64,000 nt of DNA from Myxococcales bacterium (GCA_016191815.1 JACPVI010000023.1:1-64000); one strand, 5' to 3'; positions 46,358-59,211 are shown, numbered from the stretch's first letter. The notes: a model not told the origin generated them from the letters alone. Numbers and translations are program-made.

Positions 46358-47296
46358 TCACCCGCGAGGCTTGCGGCGATCGCTCGGTCGCCTGCAACCG
46401 CGGGCATACGCGACCGCGATCTCCGCCGCTACCGCGCAATTGTTCGCCAAGAGATCCACGTTCGCCGCGAGCGTCCTGCCCTCGCTCCTCCTCGCGAGCT
46501 CTGAGAGCAGAAACGGCGTGAGCGCCTTGCCGCGCACGCCCGCCTTGGCCGCCACCCCGAGCGAGGCGGCGATCATCTGCTCCACCTCGGCGCGAGGCAG
46601 CGCGCTCCGGCGAGGAGGAGGCACCGCGATCAACATCCCTCCCTGACCCAGCTCGTCCAGCCTCGCCGCCACGAGCCGAGCCGCCTCCTCGGCCCCGTCC
46701 ACCCGTTCGTCCAGCGGAAGGCCCGTCTCCCGCGCGTAGAAGCCGGGCAGCTCGCCCGTGCAATACCCCACCACCGGAACCGCCAGGCTCTCCAGCAGCT
46801 CCAGCGTCCGCGTCAGATCGAGCACCGACTTCGCCCCCGCGCACACCACCGCCACCGGGAAGCGGGAGAGCGCCCACAAGTCCTGCGACACATCCAGGTG
46901 CTCTTCCACGCCGCGGTGGACTCCGCCGATGCCCCCGGTCGCGAAGATCCGGATGCCCACCCCGGCGGCGATCTCGCAGGTGGCGCTCACGGTCGTGCCG
47001 CCGGTCCGCCGCCCCGCCAGCGCCGAGGCGAGATCCCGCGAGCCGAGCTTCAGCAGTCGTGCCCCGCCCTCGGCCAGCCTGCTCACCTCGGACCGGGAGA
47101 GCCCCACCCGCACCACCCCGTCGAGCACCGCCACCATCGCCGGGATCGCCCCCTTGCCGCGAACCGCCTCCTCACACGCGCGCGCCGCCGCGAGGTTCTC
47201 CGGGTGAGGGAGGCCCTGCGCCACCACCGAGGTCTCCAGCGCCACGAGCGGGCTGCCTCGCTCGAGCGCCCGCGATATCTCGGAGGCCAGACGCAC
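46358..47296 (-). CDS. psuG: Pseudouridine-5'-phosphate glycosidase
   Basis: 312 residues from a GTG (VRLASEISRALERGSPLVAL), length as in E. coli PsuG. Conserved blocks: LVALETSVVAQGLPHPENL, GAIPAMVAVLDGVVRVGLS, KLGSRDL, GGTTVSATCEIAA, IFATGGIGGVHRG and VCAGAKSVLDLTRTLE. PsuG cleaves pseudouridine 5'-phosphate to uracil and ribose 5-phosphate. No psuK kinase partner is adjacent. The GTG start is 12 bases after a palindromic repeat whose GGGAGAGGG supplies the SD. Confidence 0.93.
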   Translation of the reverse strand: MRLASEISRALERGSPLVALETSVVAQGLPHPENLAAARACEEAVRGKGAIPAMVAVLDGVVRVGLSRSEVSRLAEGGARLLKLGSRDLASALAGRRTGGTTVSATCEIAAGVGIRIFATGGIGGVHRGVEEHLDVSQDLWALSRFPVAVVCAGAKSVLDLTRTLELLESLAVPVVGYCTGELPGFYARETGLPLDERVDGAEEAARLVAARLDELGQGGMLIAVPPPRRSALPRAEVEQMIAASLGVAAKAGVRGKALTPFLLSELARRSEGRTLAANVDLLANNCAVAAEIAVAYARGCRRPSDRRKPRG

Positions 47297-47307
47297 CCTC
47301 GCCCTGA

Positions 47308-47331
47308 CCCTCTCCCGCCCGCGGGAGAGGG
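47308..47331. repeat. Perfect hairpin between the FHA regulator and psuG
   Basis: CCCTCTCCCG (47308-47317), loop CCCG, CGGGAGAGGG (47322-47331). It belongs with the copy at 18176-18218 to a dispersed CCCTC-x-CCCTG-x-CCC palindrome. It is 46 bases past the regulator stop and just before psuG, so it may both end transcription and mask the psuG RBS. Confidence 0.6.
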
Positions 47332-47376
47332 GGTGGCCCGCGAGGTGAACCGGCCTCTGACCGGAGCGGCCCACCG

Positions 47377-49080
47377 CTACGCCTTCCGGATCTTCTCGAC
47401 CGTGAGCCGGTAGTCCTCGATCTTCTTGTCCAGCGTCGGCCGGCTGATGCCGAGGATCGCCGCCGCGCGGATCTTCTTCCCCCGAGCCTCGCGCAACGCC
47501 TCCGAGATCGCGTCCCGCTCCAGCCTTCCGATGAGCTGGGACAGCGTCTTCGGGCCGGCGGCGGCGGAGCCCTCCTGCACCTCCGGCGGCAGCTTCAAGG
47601 CCGACACCTCGGCGCCCGCATAGAGCACCGCCAGCCGCTCCGCCAACAGCCGCAGCTCGCGCACGTTCCCCGGCCACGCATAGTCCACCAGCATCCTCCG
47701 CGCGTCGGGCGAGAGGGTCGGCGGCTCCCGCCGCAGCGGCCTGGTCGCCCGAGCTGCGAACAGCTCGAGCAGCGCCGGCACGTCGGTGCGCCGCTCCCTC
47801 AGCGGGAGCAGCTCGATCTCCGTCCCCGAGAGCGCCTTCGCCAGCTCTCCGTCGATCTCCCCCTTGGCCGCCAATAGCTGCAGCGGGGCCGAGGCGCTGG
47901 CGATCACCCGCACGTCCACCGGCTCCTCCCCGCCCTGGCGGGCCGGCGCCATCTTCCGGGCCAGCAGCCGGGCCAGCCGCTCGGCGGTGCTGCGCTGCAA
48001 CATCTCCACGTGGGCCAGCACCAGCGTGCCTCCGTCGGACCGGAGCAGCGCCGAGGAGAGCGGCGGCACCCCGGGTCCGCTCTGCCTCCCGAACAGCTCC
48101 TCCTCCACCGCGAGCGGCCCCTGCCGGCAGTCAACGCTCAATAGCGGACCGAGCCCCCGCGAGGAGCGGCCGTGAATGTAGTGCGCCGCCAGGGACTTCC
48201 CGGTGCCCGCCTCCCCGTGAAGCACCACCGCCTCCGCGCCCGCCGCCGCCCGCCGCGCCTGCTCCACCGTCTTGCGGAACTGCCGGGAGCTGCCCACCAG
48301 CATCACTTGAGGAGCCTCCCGCTCGGTGCGGGAGCGCACTGCCGCGAAGGCCTCTCCCGCCAACCTCCCCAGCGCCGCCGCCACCTTCTGCTCCTCCGCC
48401 CCGAACGGCTCCGTTCGGTCCGCGTAGAGGATCCCGAACGGCAGCCCGCCCGAGGCCGCCAAAGGCGCGCACAAGACGCCCTCGGCTCGGCCGGTCTCCT
48501 TGCGCTCCAGCGCCGCCCGCACCATCGAGCGCGGCACCTCGACCGCCTCCGCGCCCACCACCGCCGCGGTGAGCAGCCCCTCCATCCCGCCCAACAGCGC
48601 CGCCGCTCGGTCGGCGTTCACCGAGCGACCCAATTCCTCGGCCGCGCGCCTTAGCACCATCGCCTCGCTGGTGGCCGACAGCAGTCCCACCCCGGCCGAG
48701 TACAAAGCCGCCACCGGCCCCACCGCCGGCAGCACCTCCTCCACCGGGAAGGTGTGCACCTCGCCAGCCTCGCGGTCTTGCAGCGACGCCTTCGCCGGCG
48801 GCTCGTAGAGCACCGTCGAGTCGCCGACCTGCACCCGGTCTCCCGGCAAGAGGATCGCCTCGCCCTCGATCCGCTCGCCGTTCACCGCCGTCCCGTTGCG
48901 CGAGCCCAAGTCCACGATCCGCGCCTGCCCCTCCTTGAGGAAGATCCGCGCGTGGCGCCTCGACACCTTTCCGTCCTCGAGCGGGATCTCACAGGAGGGG
49001 GAGCGGCCCAGCACCGCCTCCTCCTTCACCTCGAGCCGCAGGCCCGCGGAGGGCCCGGTCAACAACAGGAGCGCCGGCAT
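47377..49080 (-). CDS. Degenerate sigma-54-activator-like FHA regulator
   Basis: 567 residues, start MPALLLLTGPSAGLRLEVKE. The FHA domain (5-95) is intact (GRSPSCEIPL; SRRHARI; SRNGTAVNG). A GAF-like part spans about 125-250. An AAA+ domain (260-480) has Walker A GEAGTGKS (289-296). The GAFTGA loop is absent (around 330-340 it reads GRQSGPGVPP), and Walker B is GGTLVLAHV with Ala356-His357 for the usual Asp-Glu. The Fis HTH (535-556, KKIRAAAILGISRPTLDKKI) is intact. It probably binds DNA without activating sigma-54 polymerase. An operator-like palindrome set lies just upstream. Confidence 0.92.
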   Translation of the reverse strand: MPALLLLTGPSAGLRLEVKEEAVLGRSPSCEIPLEDGKVSRRHARIFLKEGQARIVDLGSRNGTAVNGERIEGEAILLPGDRVQVGDSTVLYEPPAKASLQDREAGEVHTFPVEEVLPAVGPVAALYSAGVGLLSATSEAMVLRRAAEELGRSVNADRAAALLGGMEGLLTAAVVGAEAVEVPRSMVRAALERKETGRAEGVLCAPLAASGGLPFGILYADRTEPFGAEEQKVAAALGRLAGEAFAAVRSRTEREAPQVMLVGSSRQFRKTVEQARRAAAGAEAVVLHGEAGTGKSLAAHYIHGRSSRGLGPLLSVDCRQGPLAVEEELFGRQSGPGVPPLSSALLRSDGGTLVLAHVEMLQRSTAERLARLLARKMAPARQGGEEPVDVRVIASASAPLQLLAAKGEIDGELAKALSGTEIELLPLRERRTDVPALLELFAARATRPLRREPPTLSPDARRMLVDYAWPGNVRELRLLAERLAVLYAGAEVSALKLPPEVQEGSAAAGPKTLSQLIGRLERDAISEALREARGKKIRAAAILGISRPTLDKKIEDYRLTVEKIRKA

Positions 49081-49090
49081 CGGCCCCACA

Positions 49091-49119
49091 CTGTAATCCA
49101 CCGTTACAGGCGATGTAAC
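49091..49119 (-). promoter_or_regulatory. Palindromic operator set upstream of the degenerate regulator
   Basis: CTGTAA (49091-49096) and TTACAG (49104-49109) form one perfect palindrome, and GTTACA (49103-49108) with TGTAAC (49114-49119) a second that shares the middle arm. The set lies 11-39 bp before the ATG at 49080 and fits autoregulation by a Fis-type HTH. Confidence 0.55.
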
Positions 49120-49139
49120 CGGGAATGACAGCCGGAGGG

Positions 49140-50312
49140 CTACATCGGCTTCTCGGCCAGAAGCAGCGCGCGCATCTCGTCGTCCTCCAGCGTGCGCCCC
49201 TCGCGGCCGAGGGCGATGGCGTTGATCTGGTCCTCCGAGATCTCCACCTGCGCGCCCTTCCGCCACTCGGTGGTGGACTCGCCGCCGTCGACCAGCTTGG
49301 CCACCAGCGTCTCCTCGTCCCAGGAGAGGACCTCGGCCCAGAGGTTCTCGGTGACCGTCTCGCCCTTGGGGTGGGCCTCGAAGGGGGCCCGCACCAGGAA
49401 GGTGAGCGGCTCCATGAAGCCCCGGCGCTGGAAGCGGGCCTTGAACGAGGGGAGCAGGAAGCTGGCCTGCTCTTTGAGCTCGTGGGCCTCCTCGGCGGTC
49501 TCGCTCTCGAAGCGCTCGCGGTATGGCCTCAACAGCTCGGCGACGCTGTGCCTCCCGTCGGCCGAGACCACGGTGACGTACAGGCCCTCGTGGCCGTCGA
49601 AGGTGTCGGAGGAGATGCCGAAGAGGTTGAGCCGCCCCTCCTCGGAGGGCAACAAGGTGAAGCTCGCGCCGGCGCTGGTCTGCACCGGCGCCCTCAGCTG
49701 CGGGCCCTGGCCGAAGGCGAGATCGGTGCACAGCTCGTGGAGGAAGGTCTCCGCCGCGCCGAGGTCCGCCTCTCCCAAATGGAAGACCTCCACGTCCCTG
49801 GAGCCGAACTTGGCCATCCCGTGGGAGTGGACCCACAGCGGAGTATCCGTCTCGGTCGCCTCCACCGCGTGCAGGTTGAGGTGGTCCCGGATGTCGAAGT
49901 CCAGCTCGGTGATCTCCACCACGTCCTCCATGCCGTGGAGCTTGAAGGCGCTGACGTCGAGGAGCACTCCTTGGGCCTGCTCGAGGATCGCCCGGGCGCA
50001 CCAGAGGGCCTCGAACACCGCCACCGAGGGCTGGGGCTTCGCCGGCTCGAAGGAGATCCGGTAGAAGCCGCGCGCCGCCTTGAGCGCCGCCCGAGTCTCG
50101 TCGCTGCCGGTGATCAGCTCCGGCGCCCAGCCCAGCCCCGCCTCGCGCCGGTCGAAGCGCACCTCCACCCGGGCCTGCTCGGCCACCACCGTGAAGAACA
50201 GGCCGCCCTCGCCGGTCGCGAGCTGCGCCTCCTCCGACTCGTACGCCTCGGCGAGCTTCTCGAGCGTGATGGGCTCGGGCTGCCCGGTGGCGACGATGTA
50301 GATCTCCCTCAC
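49140..50312 (-). CDS. DUF2314-domain protein
   Basis: 390 residues from a GTG overlapping the kinase stop (GTGA). Start VREIYIVATGQPEPITLEKL. The N-terminal two thirds are a DUF4026-like alpha/beta region (LWCARAILEQAQGVLLDVSA; LWVHSHGMAKFGSRDVEVFH; FLHELCTDLAFGQGP). The C-terminal part (about 305-380), ENLWAEVLSWDEETLVAKLV and VEISEDQINAIALGREG, is DUF2314. Function unknown; members are found in many proteobacteria. Coupled to the deoxynucleoside kinase gene. Confidence 0.85.
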   Translation of the reverse strand: MREIYIVATGQPEPITLEKLAEAYESEEAQLATGEGGLFFTVVAEQARVEVRFDRREAGLGWAPELITGSDETRAALKAARGFYRISFEPAKPQPSVAVFEALWCARAILEQAQGVLLDVSAFKLHGMEDVVEITELDFDIRDHLNLHAVEATETDTPLWVHSHGMAKFGSRDVEVFHLGEADLGAAETFLHELCTDLAFGQGPQLRAPVQTSAGASFTLLPSEEGRLNLFGISSDTFDGHEGLYVTVVSADGRHSVAELLRPYRERFESETAEEAHELKEQASFLLPSFKARFQRRGFMEPLTFLVRAPFEAHPKGETVTENLWAEVLSWDEETLVAKLVDGGESTTEWRKGAQVEISEDQINAIALGREGRTLEDDEMRALLLAEKPM

Positions 50313-50944
50313 AGGTGTTTCTCGATCTGGCGGAACAGGTCCGCCCGATCCACCAGGTCGGTAAGGTAGTCCAACTTGTCGGTCGGGAGGGCCAGCACCG
50401 GCGAGAGCTTGTAGCTTTCGAACCACTCCTCGTAGAGCGCGTTCAGGCGCGAGAGATAGCTGGTGGGGATCTCCCGCTCCATCGGCCGGCCCCGCAGGAG
50501 GATCCGGCGCTTGAGCGTGCGCACCGGGCACTGGAGGTAGATCATCAGGTCCGGCGGGCAGAGGGCCGCGCTCACCGACTGGTACAGCTCCCAGTAAGTG
50601 CGGAAGTCGCGCTTGTCGATGTACCCCCGGCGGTGGAGGTTCTTGGCGAAGATCTCCGCGTCCTCGTAGATGGTGCGGTCCTGCAGCGCGGTGCCCTTCT
50701 CTCTCTCCAGCTCCCGGTGCAGCTTGAACTTGTGGGTGAGGAAGAAGACCTGCGAGCGGAAGGCCCAGGTCCTCATGTCGCGGTAGAAGTCCTCCAGGTA
50801 CGGGTTCTGGTCGTTGGGCTCGAAGAAGGGCCGAAGCCCGTACTTCTTGCACAGGAAGGTCGTCAGCTCGGTCTTCCCGGCGCCGATGTTGCCCGCGATG
50901 GCGATGAACTTCTTCTGGGCCACGAAGATTGAGACGCCCCCCAT
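50309..50944 (-). CDS. Deoxynucleoside kinase
   Basis: 211 residues from the ATG of MGGVSIFVAQKKFIAIAGNI; a GTG five codons upstream is possible. The P-loop is GNIGAGKT, FFEPNDQNPYLEDFYRD carries the base Glu, DRTIYEDAEIFAKNL the DR[YF]-like catalytic Arg region, and RGRPMEREIP the LID. It phosphorylates deoxyadenosine/deoxyguanosine-type nucleosides in salvage; specificity cannot be read. Length fits bacterial dAK/dGK. GTGA overlap with the DUF2314 gene. Confidence 0.93.
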   Translation of the reverse strand: MGGVSIFVAQKKFIAIAGNIGAGKTELTTFLCKKYGLRPFFEPNDQNPYLEDFYRDMRTWAFRSQVFFLTHKFKLHRELEREKGTALQDRTIYEDAEIFAKNLHRRGYIDKRDFRTYWELYQSVSAALCPPDLMIYLQCPVRTLKRRILLRGRPMEREIPTSYLSRLNALYEEWFESYKLSPVLALPTDKLDYLTDLVDRADLFRQIEKHL

Positions 50945-51059
50945 CGTCGGCCGGGGCACCTTCCGCCCTTCTACCAGGGAATCCCCCTGACCGGCTCGCC
51001 GTTCGCCTGCGAGCCCACCCGCGCCGCTTCACCGGCGGCGTGGTAGAAGGGCCGCGGCC

Positions 51060-51848
51060 ATGAGGATCCCCTCGACGCTCGGAAGCCTGCTCACCGCGGG
51101 AGCCTTCCTCCTTACGGCATGCACCGAGCCGGGGCAGACCGAGATCGCCCGCGGGAACGTCCTTGCCTCCAGGGGAGAGCACGAGCAGGCGATCGAGGCG
51201 TTCCGGGCGGCGGTGGCCGCCGCGCCCGGCAAGGCGAGGCCGCAGGAGCTCTTGGGGCACGCGCTCTTCGACCGAAAGCGGCTGGTCGAAGCCCGGGCTG
51301 CGTACGAGGGGGCGGCGCGCTCCGAGCCGCGGGCGGCGATCGAGGCGAGGATCGGCCTCGCCCGCATCGACGCGGAGGAGGGGAAGCTCGACCAGGCCAT
51401 CGCCCGCCTGGATGAAGTGCTCGCGGGCGAGCCCTCGAACCTCTACGCGCTGCTCTCGCGCGGAAACCTGGCGATGCGCCGCGGCGGCCCCGGCGACGCC
51501 GAGCGGGCCATCACCGACACCGCGGAAGCGATGCGGATCGCGCCGAAGAACCCGTCGGCGCTCTACACCCGGGGCTGCGCCTTCCTCGCCGCCCAAGACC
51601 CGAAGGCCGCCGGCGAGGCCTTCGAGCTCTTGAAGAAGGCCCACCCCACCTCCCCGCTCGGCCCCTACGGGCTGGCCCGGGTGGCGGCCGCCAGCGGCCG
51701 GGAGACCGACGTGGTGCTGCACCTGCGCGAGACCAAGGCCAAGGCCAAGGGCCTACCCGGCGCCTGGGATCCCGAGGAGATCCGCAAGGACCCCGCCTTT
51801 CAGTTCGTGAAGGACAAGAAGGACTTCCAAGAAGTGTTCGCCGAGTGA
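51060..51848 (+). CDS. TPR lipoprotein
   Basis: 262 residues, MRIPSTLGSLLTAGAFLLTAC (lipobox LLTAC). TPR-like pairs: NVLASRGEHEQAIEAFRAAV, LGHALFDRKRLVEARAAYEG, LARIDAEEGKLDQAIARLDE and GNLAMRRGGPGDAERAITDT. The end (DPEEIRKDPAFQFVKDKKDF) matches no known enzyme. It is 7 bp before an acyltransferase gene and in the same orientation as a second TPR lipoprotein at 52665. Likely a periplasmic or outer-membrane scaffold. Confidence 0.88.
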   Translation: MRIPSTLGSLLTAGAFLLTACTEPGQTEIARGNVLASRGEHEQAIEAFRAAVAAAPGKARPQELLGHALFDRKRLVEARAAYEGAARSEPRAAIEARIGLARIDAEEGKLDQAIARLDEVLAGEPSNLYALLSRGNLAMRRGGPGDAERAITDTAEAMRIAPKNPSALYTRGCAFLAAQDPKAAGEAFELLKKAHPTSPLGPYGLARVAAASGRETDVVLHLRETKAKAKGLPGAWDPEEIRKDPAFQFVKDKKDFQEVFAE

Positions 51849-51855
51849 GCTCGCA

Positions 51856-52668
51856 ATGGCGCGCAACCTCTTCTGCATGCTGGTGGCTGCACTGTGGCTG
51901 GCGGTGCTCGTCCCGCTCGCCGCGCTCCTGCTCCTCTTCTCCCCGAAGGGCAACCTGTCGATCTGGGTCGCCAGGAGGCTCTGGGCTCCGGTGCTGCTCG
52001 TGGCGGGAGGGGCCCGGCTCAGGGTCTTCGGGCTGGAGAACGTCGACCCCAGCCGGCCGACCATCTATGCCTCCAACCACCAATCCACCATCGACATCCC
52101 CTGCCTGCTCAGGGCCATCCCGGTGAACCTCCGCTTCGTGGCCAAGAAGCAGCTGCGCTGGGTGCCGCTGCTCGGCTGGTACATGTGGCTCGCCGGGTTC
52201 ATCTTCGTCGACCGCGGCAACCACCGGCGGGCGATCGCCTCCTTGGGCGCGGCGGCGAAGCGCATCCGGGCGGGGACGAACATCATCGTCTACCCCGAGG
52301 GGACCCGCTCGCCGGACGGCCGCATCCTCCCCTTCAAGAAGGGCCCCTTCGCCCTGGCGCTCAAGGCCCGCGTCCCCATCTGCCCCGTCACCATCGAGGG
52401 CTCGGGGAAGGTGATGCCCAAGAACACCTGGAACATCACCCCAGGCGAGGTCAAGGTGATGATCGGCAAGCCCATCGACACCACCTCGTTCGGCGAGGGC
52501 GACCGCGAGTCGCTCCTCCGCGTGGTGCGAGAGAGGATCATCGACCAGAGCCTGGCCTTGGGGGGCAAGGGGGGCGACCGGGGCGATGCGGTGGCGGCAC
52601 GCGGCCTGGAAGGCGTCGGCGTCGCCCGCCCGGCCGAGCAGCCGCACCGGGGAGCGACCGGCTCGTGA
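51856..52668 (+). CDS. 1-acyl-sn-glycerol-3-phosphate acyltransferase (PlsC family)
   Basis: 270 residues. Two N-terminal helices (MLVAALWLAVLVPLAALLLL), then NHQSTIDIP (His-x4-Asp catalytic motif at about 75-80), FVAKKQLRWVPLLGWYMWLA, IFVDRGNHR and VYPEGTRS. VPICPVTIEGSGKVMPKN completes the family. It makes phosphatidic acid at the inner membrane. The stop overlaps the next start as GTGA. The C-terminal 25 residues are an Arg/Gly-rich tail of no known role. Confidence 0.94.
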   Translation: MARNLFCMLVAALWLAVLVPLAALLLLFSPKGNLSIWVARRLWAPVLLVAGGARLRVFGLENVDPSRPTIYASNHQSTIDIPCLLRAIPVNLRFVAKKQLRWVPLLGWYMWLAGFIFVDRGNHRRAIASLGAAAKRIRAGTNIIVYPEGTRSPDGRILPFKKGPFALALKARVPICPVTIEGSGKVMPKNTWNITPGEVKVMIGKPIDTTSFGEGDRESLLRVVRERIIDQSLALGGKGGDRGDAVAARGLEGVGVARPAEQPHRGATGS

Positions 52669-53996
52669 GGCGCGCGATCTTCGCCGCGCTGGCGGCCTTC
52701 GCCGCTTGGGGGTGCAGGCACGCTGGAGATGGGGCTTCCCTGACCCCGAGGGAGCTGGCCCACTTCCACCTGCACCGCGGACAGCCCGAGAAGGCCATCC
52801 CCCTCCTCGAGGAGTTGCACGCCCTCCACCCGTCCGACTTCGATCTCGCACGCTCCCTCGCCGAGGCGCACGCGAAGTCGGGGACCGCCCGGTCGCTCAT
52901 CGACCGGCTCCGGGCCGTAAAGAAGCCGGCGGCGGTGACCCATTACATGCTCGGGCTGTCGCTCTTCTCCCGGGCGGCCGATGCCGCTGGTCCCGCCATC
53001 TCCGAGCTGCGTCAGGCCGCCGAGCTGGCGCCCGCGGAGCCCGAAGCGCACCACAGGCTCGGGGTGGCCCTCCTCGAATGCGAACGGTACGAGGAGGCCC
53101 TCCCCCCGCTGGAGCGGGCGCGGGAGCTGGCCCCCGACCGCCCCGCCTACGCCCTGCCGCTCGCGAAGGCTTACTACCGCAACGGGAATCGGCAGCGCGC
53201 GGTGGAGGCGATTCGCGCGGTCGTCTCCAGCGAGCCCTCCCCCGCCGAGGTGAAGGTCGCCCGCGCCCTGATGGACGCGATCGCCGATCCCTTCGCCACC
53301 TTGCCTCGCGCGGCCCGGCCGAAGCTCGAGCTGGGAATGGCCTGGCTGTTCGACCGCGACATCCCCCAGCAGGCGGCGATCTCCTTCGAAGAGCTGCTCC
53401 GGGAGTACCCGGACCTCTCGGTGGTGCACGCGCTCTTGGGGCTCTGCTACCAGCGGCTGGACGACGCCGGCCGGGCAGTGGACGAGCTCAGGCGCGCGAT
53501 CGAGCTGGCCCCCGACGACGGGAAGAACCACCTCTACCTGGGCGAGCTGTACCTCGGCCGGCAACGGCCGGAGCAGGCCCGCGAGCACCTGGAGCGGGCC
53601 CTCGCGCTGAACCCGGTGCTGGGAGAAGCCCACCACCGGTTGGGAGAGCTGGCGCTCGAGCGCGGCGAGCTGGACCAAGCCCAGCCCCACTTCCGGGCGC
53701 TCACCTTCCTCGAGCCCGACTCGCACGCGCCGAGGACCAAGCTCGCGGTGGTGCTAAAGCTCAAGGGCGACTTCGCCGGGGCGGAACGCGAGCTGCACCG
53801 GGTGCTGGAGCGCGACCCCTCGAGCACCGAGGCCAAGCTCGGGCTCGGGCTGCTCCACGCCGAGAAGAACGGCCGCGCGAGGACGAAGGAGGAGCGCGCC
53901 GCCACGAGGCGAGAGGCCGCCCGCTGGCTGGAGGAGGTGCTCGCGGTGCAGCCGGATCACGCGCTCGCCTCGCGCGCGCTGGAGGGGCTGAAGTAG
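52665..53996 (+). CDS. Large TPR lipoprotein
   Basis: 443 residues from a GTG (VRRAIFAALAAFAAWGC), lipobox AAWGC. At least eight TPR-type pairs, for example FHLHRGQPEKAIPLLEELHA, LGVALLECERYEEALPPLER, LGLCYQRLDDAGRAVDELRR and LGELYLGRQRPEQAREHLER. It overlaps the acyltransferase gene. Likely a periplasmic scaffold. No further domain is visible. Confidence 0.9.
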   Translation: MRRAIFAALAAFAAWGCRHAGDGASLTPRELAHFHLHRGQPEKAIPLLEELHALHPSDFDLARSLAEAHAKSGTARSLIDRLRAVKKPAAVTHYMLGLSLFSRAADAAGPAISELRQAAELAPAEPEAHHRLGVALLECERYEEALPPLERARELAPDRPAYALPLAKAYYRNGNRQRAVEAIRAVVSSEPSPAEVKVARALMDAIADPFATLPRAARPKLELGMAWLFDRDIPQQAAISFEELLREYPDLSVVHALLGLCYQRLDDAGRAVDELRRAIELAPDDGKNHLYLGELYLGRQRPEQAREHLERALALNPVLGEAHHRLGELALERGELDQAQPHFRALTFLEPDSHAPRTKLAVVLKLKGDFAGAERELHRVLERDPSSTEAKLGLGLLHAEKNGRARTKEERAATRREAARWLEEVLAVQPDHALASRALEGLK

Positions 53997-54009
53997 ACTG
54001 CCGGCTCCG

Positions 54010-54612
54010 ATGAGCACCGCGCCGAAGCCCGCGCCTCCCCCGGGACCGTCCTCCTTGCCCTCGCCAAGAGCCGGTGGCGCCGCGATGAGCCCCGCCTGGG
54101 CCTCCAAGGAGAAAATGGGCGCCGCGCCGGCGGCCAAGAGCGGGCGCGGACGGCTGAAGGAGAGCGCCGCCGACACCCTGCTCAACGCGGTCGCCATCCT
54201 CAAAGAGGTGTGGGAGGACTTCCGGAGCTCCGACCGCTTCTTCAAGTACAAGGCGGCGATCATCGCCTCCTGGGTGGCGCTCTCCACCACCACCTTCTTC
54301 GTGGCCTGCCCCTCGGCGGGGGTGAGCGACGACATCGGTGCCTCGCTGGTGGCGAGGGAGCAGCACGGCCGCCTGGCGGTTTCGGTGAAGAACGAGAGCA
54401 AGGACACCTGGAACGACGTGCTGGTGGTGGTGAACGGCGCCTACCGCGCAGTCCATCCGCCCGTGGAGCCCGGGGGGATGCTCACGGTGACGCCCAAGCT
54501 GCTCGCCACCCAGGACGGCCAGCCTCCACCGGCAGATCTCAAAGTGGTGGACCTCGAGGTGAGCACTTCCGAGGGCAGCACCACCCTGCTCAAAGGCGGC
54601 CTGCCGCCCTGA
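54010..54612 (+). CDS. Single-pass membrane protein, unknown
   Basis: 200 residues, MSTAPKPAPPPGPSSLPSPR. A Pro/Ala-rich cytoplasmic N-terminus is followed by a helical segment (AADTLLNAVAILKEVWEDFR). A transmembrane helix lies at about 80-100 (AAIIASWVALSTTTFFVACP), then a beta-rich external domain (GRLAVSVKNESKDTWNDVLV; GGMLTVTPKLLA). 13 bp after the TPR lipoprotein gene, so co-transcribed. Convergent with the large kinase gene, 8 bp between stops. Confidence 0.82.
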   Translation: MSTAPKPAPPPGPSSLPSPRAGGAAMSPAWASKEKMGAAPAAKSGRGRLKESAADTLLNAVAILKEVWEDFRSSDRFFKYKAAIIASWVALSTTTFFVACPSAGVSDDIGASLVAREQHGRLAVSVKNESKDTWNDVLVVVNGAYRAVHPPVEPGGMLTVTPKLLATQDGQPPPADLKVVDLEVSTSEGSTTLLKGGLPP

Positions 54613-54620
54613 AGGCCCGG

Positions 54621-57554
<2,934 letters not shown>

Positions 57555-57621
57555 TGGCTCTCCCCCGAGAGCGAATCAGGGTAGCAGAAACCGCGCGGAC
57601 GTTGGGCGGCCGGCTTCCTCA

Positions 57622-57655
57622 CCCGGGGCTGGGAATCGCCCGCTCGAGCCCCGGG
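57622..57655. terminator. Hairpin downstream of rplQ
   Basis: CCCGGGGCT (57622-57630) and AGCCCCGGG (57647-57655) form a 9-bp stem with a 16-base loop, 23 bases beyond the rplQ stop. It is the likely end of the alpha operon. It lies within the 123 bases before the kinase start; no T-run is present. Confidence 0.55.
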
Positions 57656-57677
57656 CGGCGTCCTCGGCCGTGCAGCG

Positions 57678-58097
57678 CTACTTCTTGGCGGCCTTCTTGC
57701 CCTCGGCGTTCTCGGGCTCGGCGGCCTCCTTGGCCGCCTCTGGTCGATCCACCAGCTCTAGCAAGGCCACCTCGGCGGCATCTCCGCGGCGGAAGCCCAG
57801 ACGAATGATGCGGGTGTACCCACCCGCCCTCTCCGCGTAGCGCTCCTTCAAGTCCTCGAACACCTTGGTGAGCACCGCCTTGCTCCGCACCGTGCGCGAG
57901 GCGAGCCTCATGTTCGCCAGCCCGCCACGCTTGCCCAGGGTGATGACCCGCTCGGCGAGTGGCCGTGCCTCCTTCGCCTTGGGCACGGTGGTCTGGATCC
58001 GCTCGTGCTCGAGGAGAGAGGTGACCATGTTCCGGAGCATCGAGAGCCGGTGCTCCGTCGAGCGCTGCAGCTTCCTCTGACCTACGCGGTGCCTCAT
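57678..58097 (-). CDS. rplQ: 50S ribosomal protein L17
   Basis: 139 residues, [20 protein letters not shown], then [20 protein letters not shown] and the C-terminal [20 protein letters not shown]. It binds 23S rRNA at the peptide-exit region. The last 30 residues (an Ala/Glu/Lys tail) extend the common 115-120-residue length. Last gene of the alpha operon, 39 bp after rpoA. Confidence 0.97.
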   Translation of the reverse strand: MRHRVGQRKLQRSTEHRLSMLRNMVTSLLEHERIQTTVPKAKEARPLAERVITLGKRGGLANMRLASRTVRSKAVLTKVFEDLKERYAERAGGYTRIIRLGFRRGDAAEVALLELVDRPEAAKEAAEPENAEGKKAAKK

Positions 58098-58136
58098 GGG
58101 ACTTCCTTTCGAATCAGCCCGGCGCTCGGCCGGAAA

Positions 58137-59177
<1,041 letters not shown>

Positions 59178-59211
59178 TTTTGCTCTGCTCCTCATGCCCG
59201 TCACCGACATA

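Noticed and set aside
50945-50959. Five-codon N-terminal extension of the deoxynucleoside kinase (GTG)
   Set aside because: The GTG has its GGAAG too close; the ATG at 50944 is sufficient.
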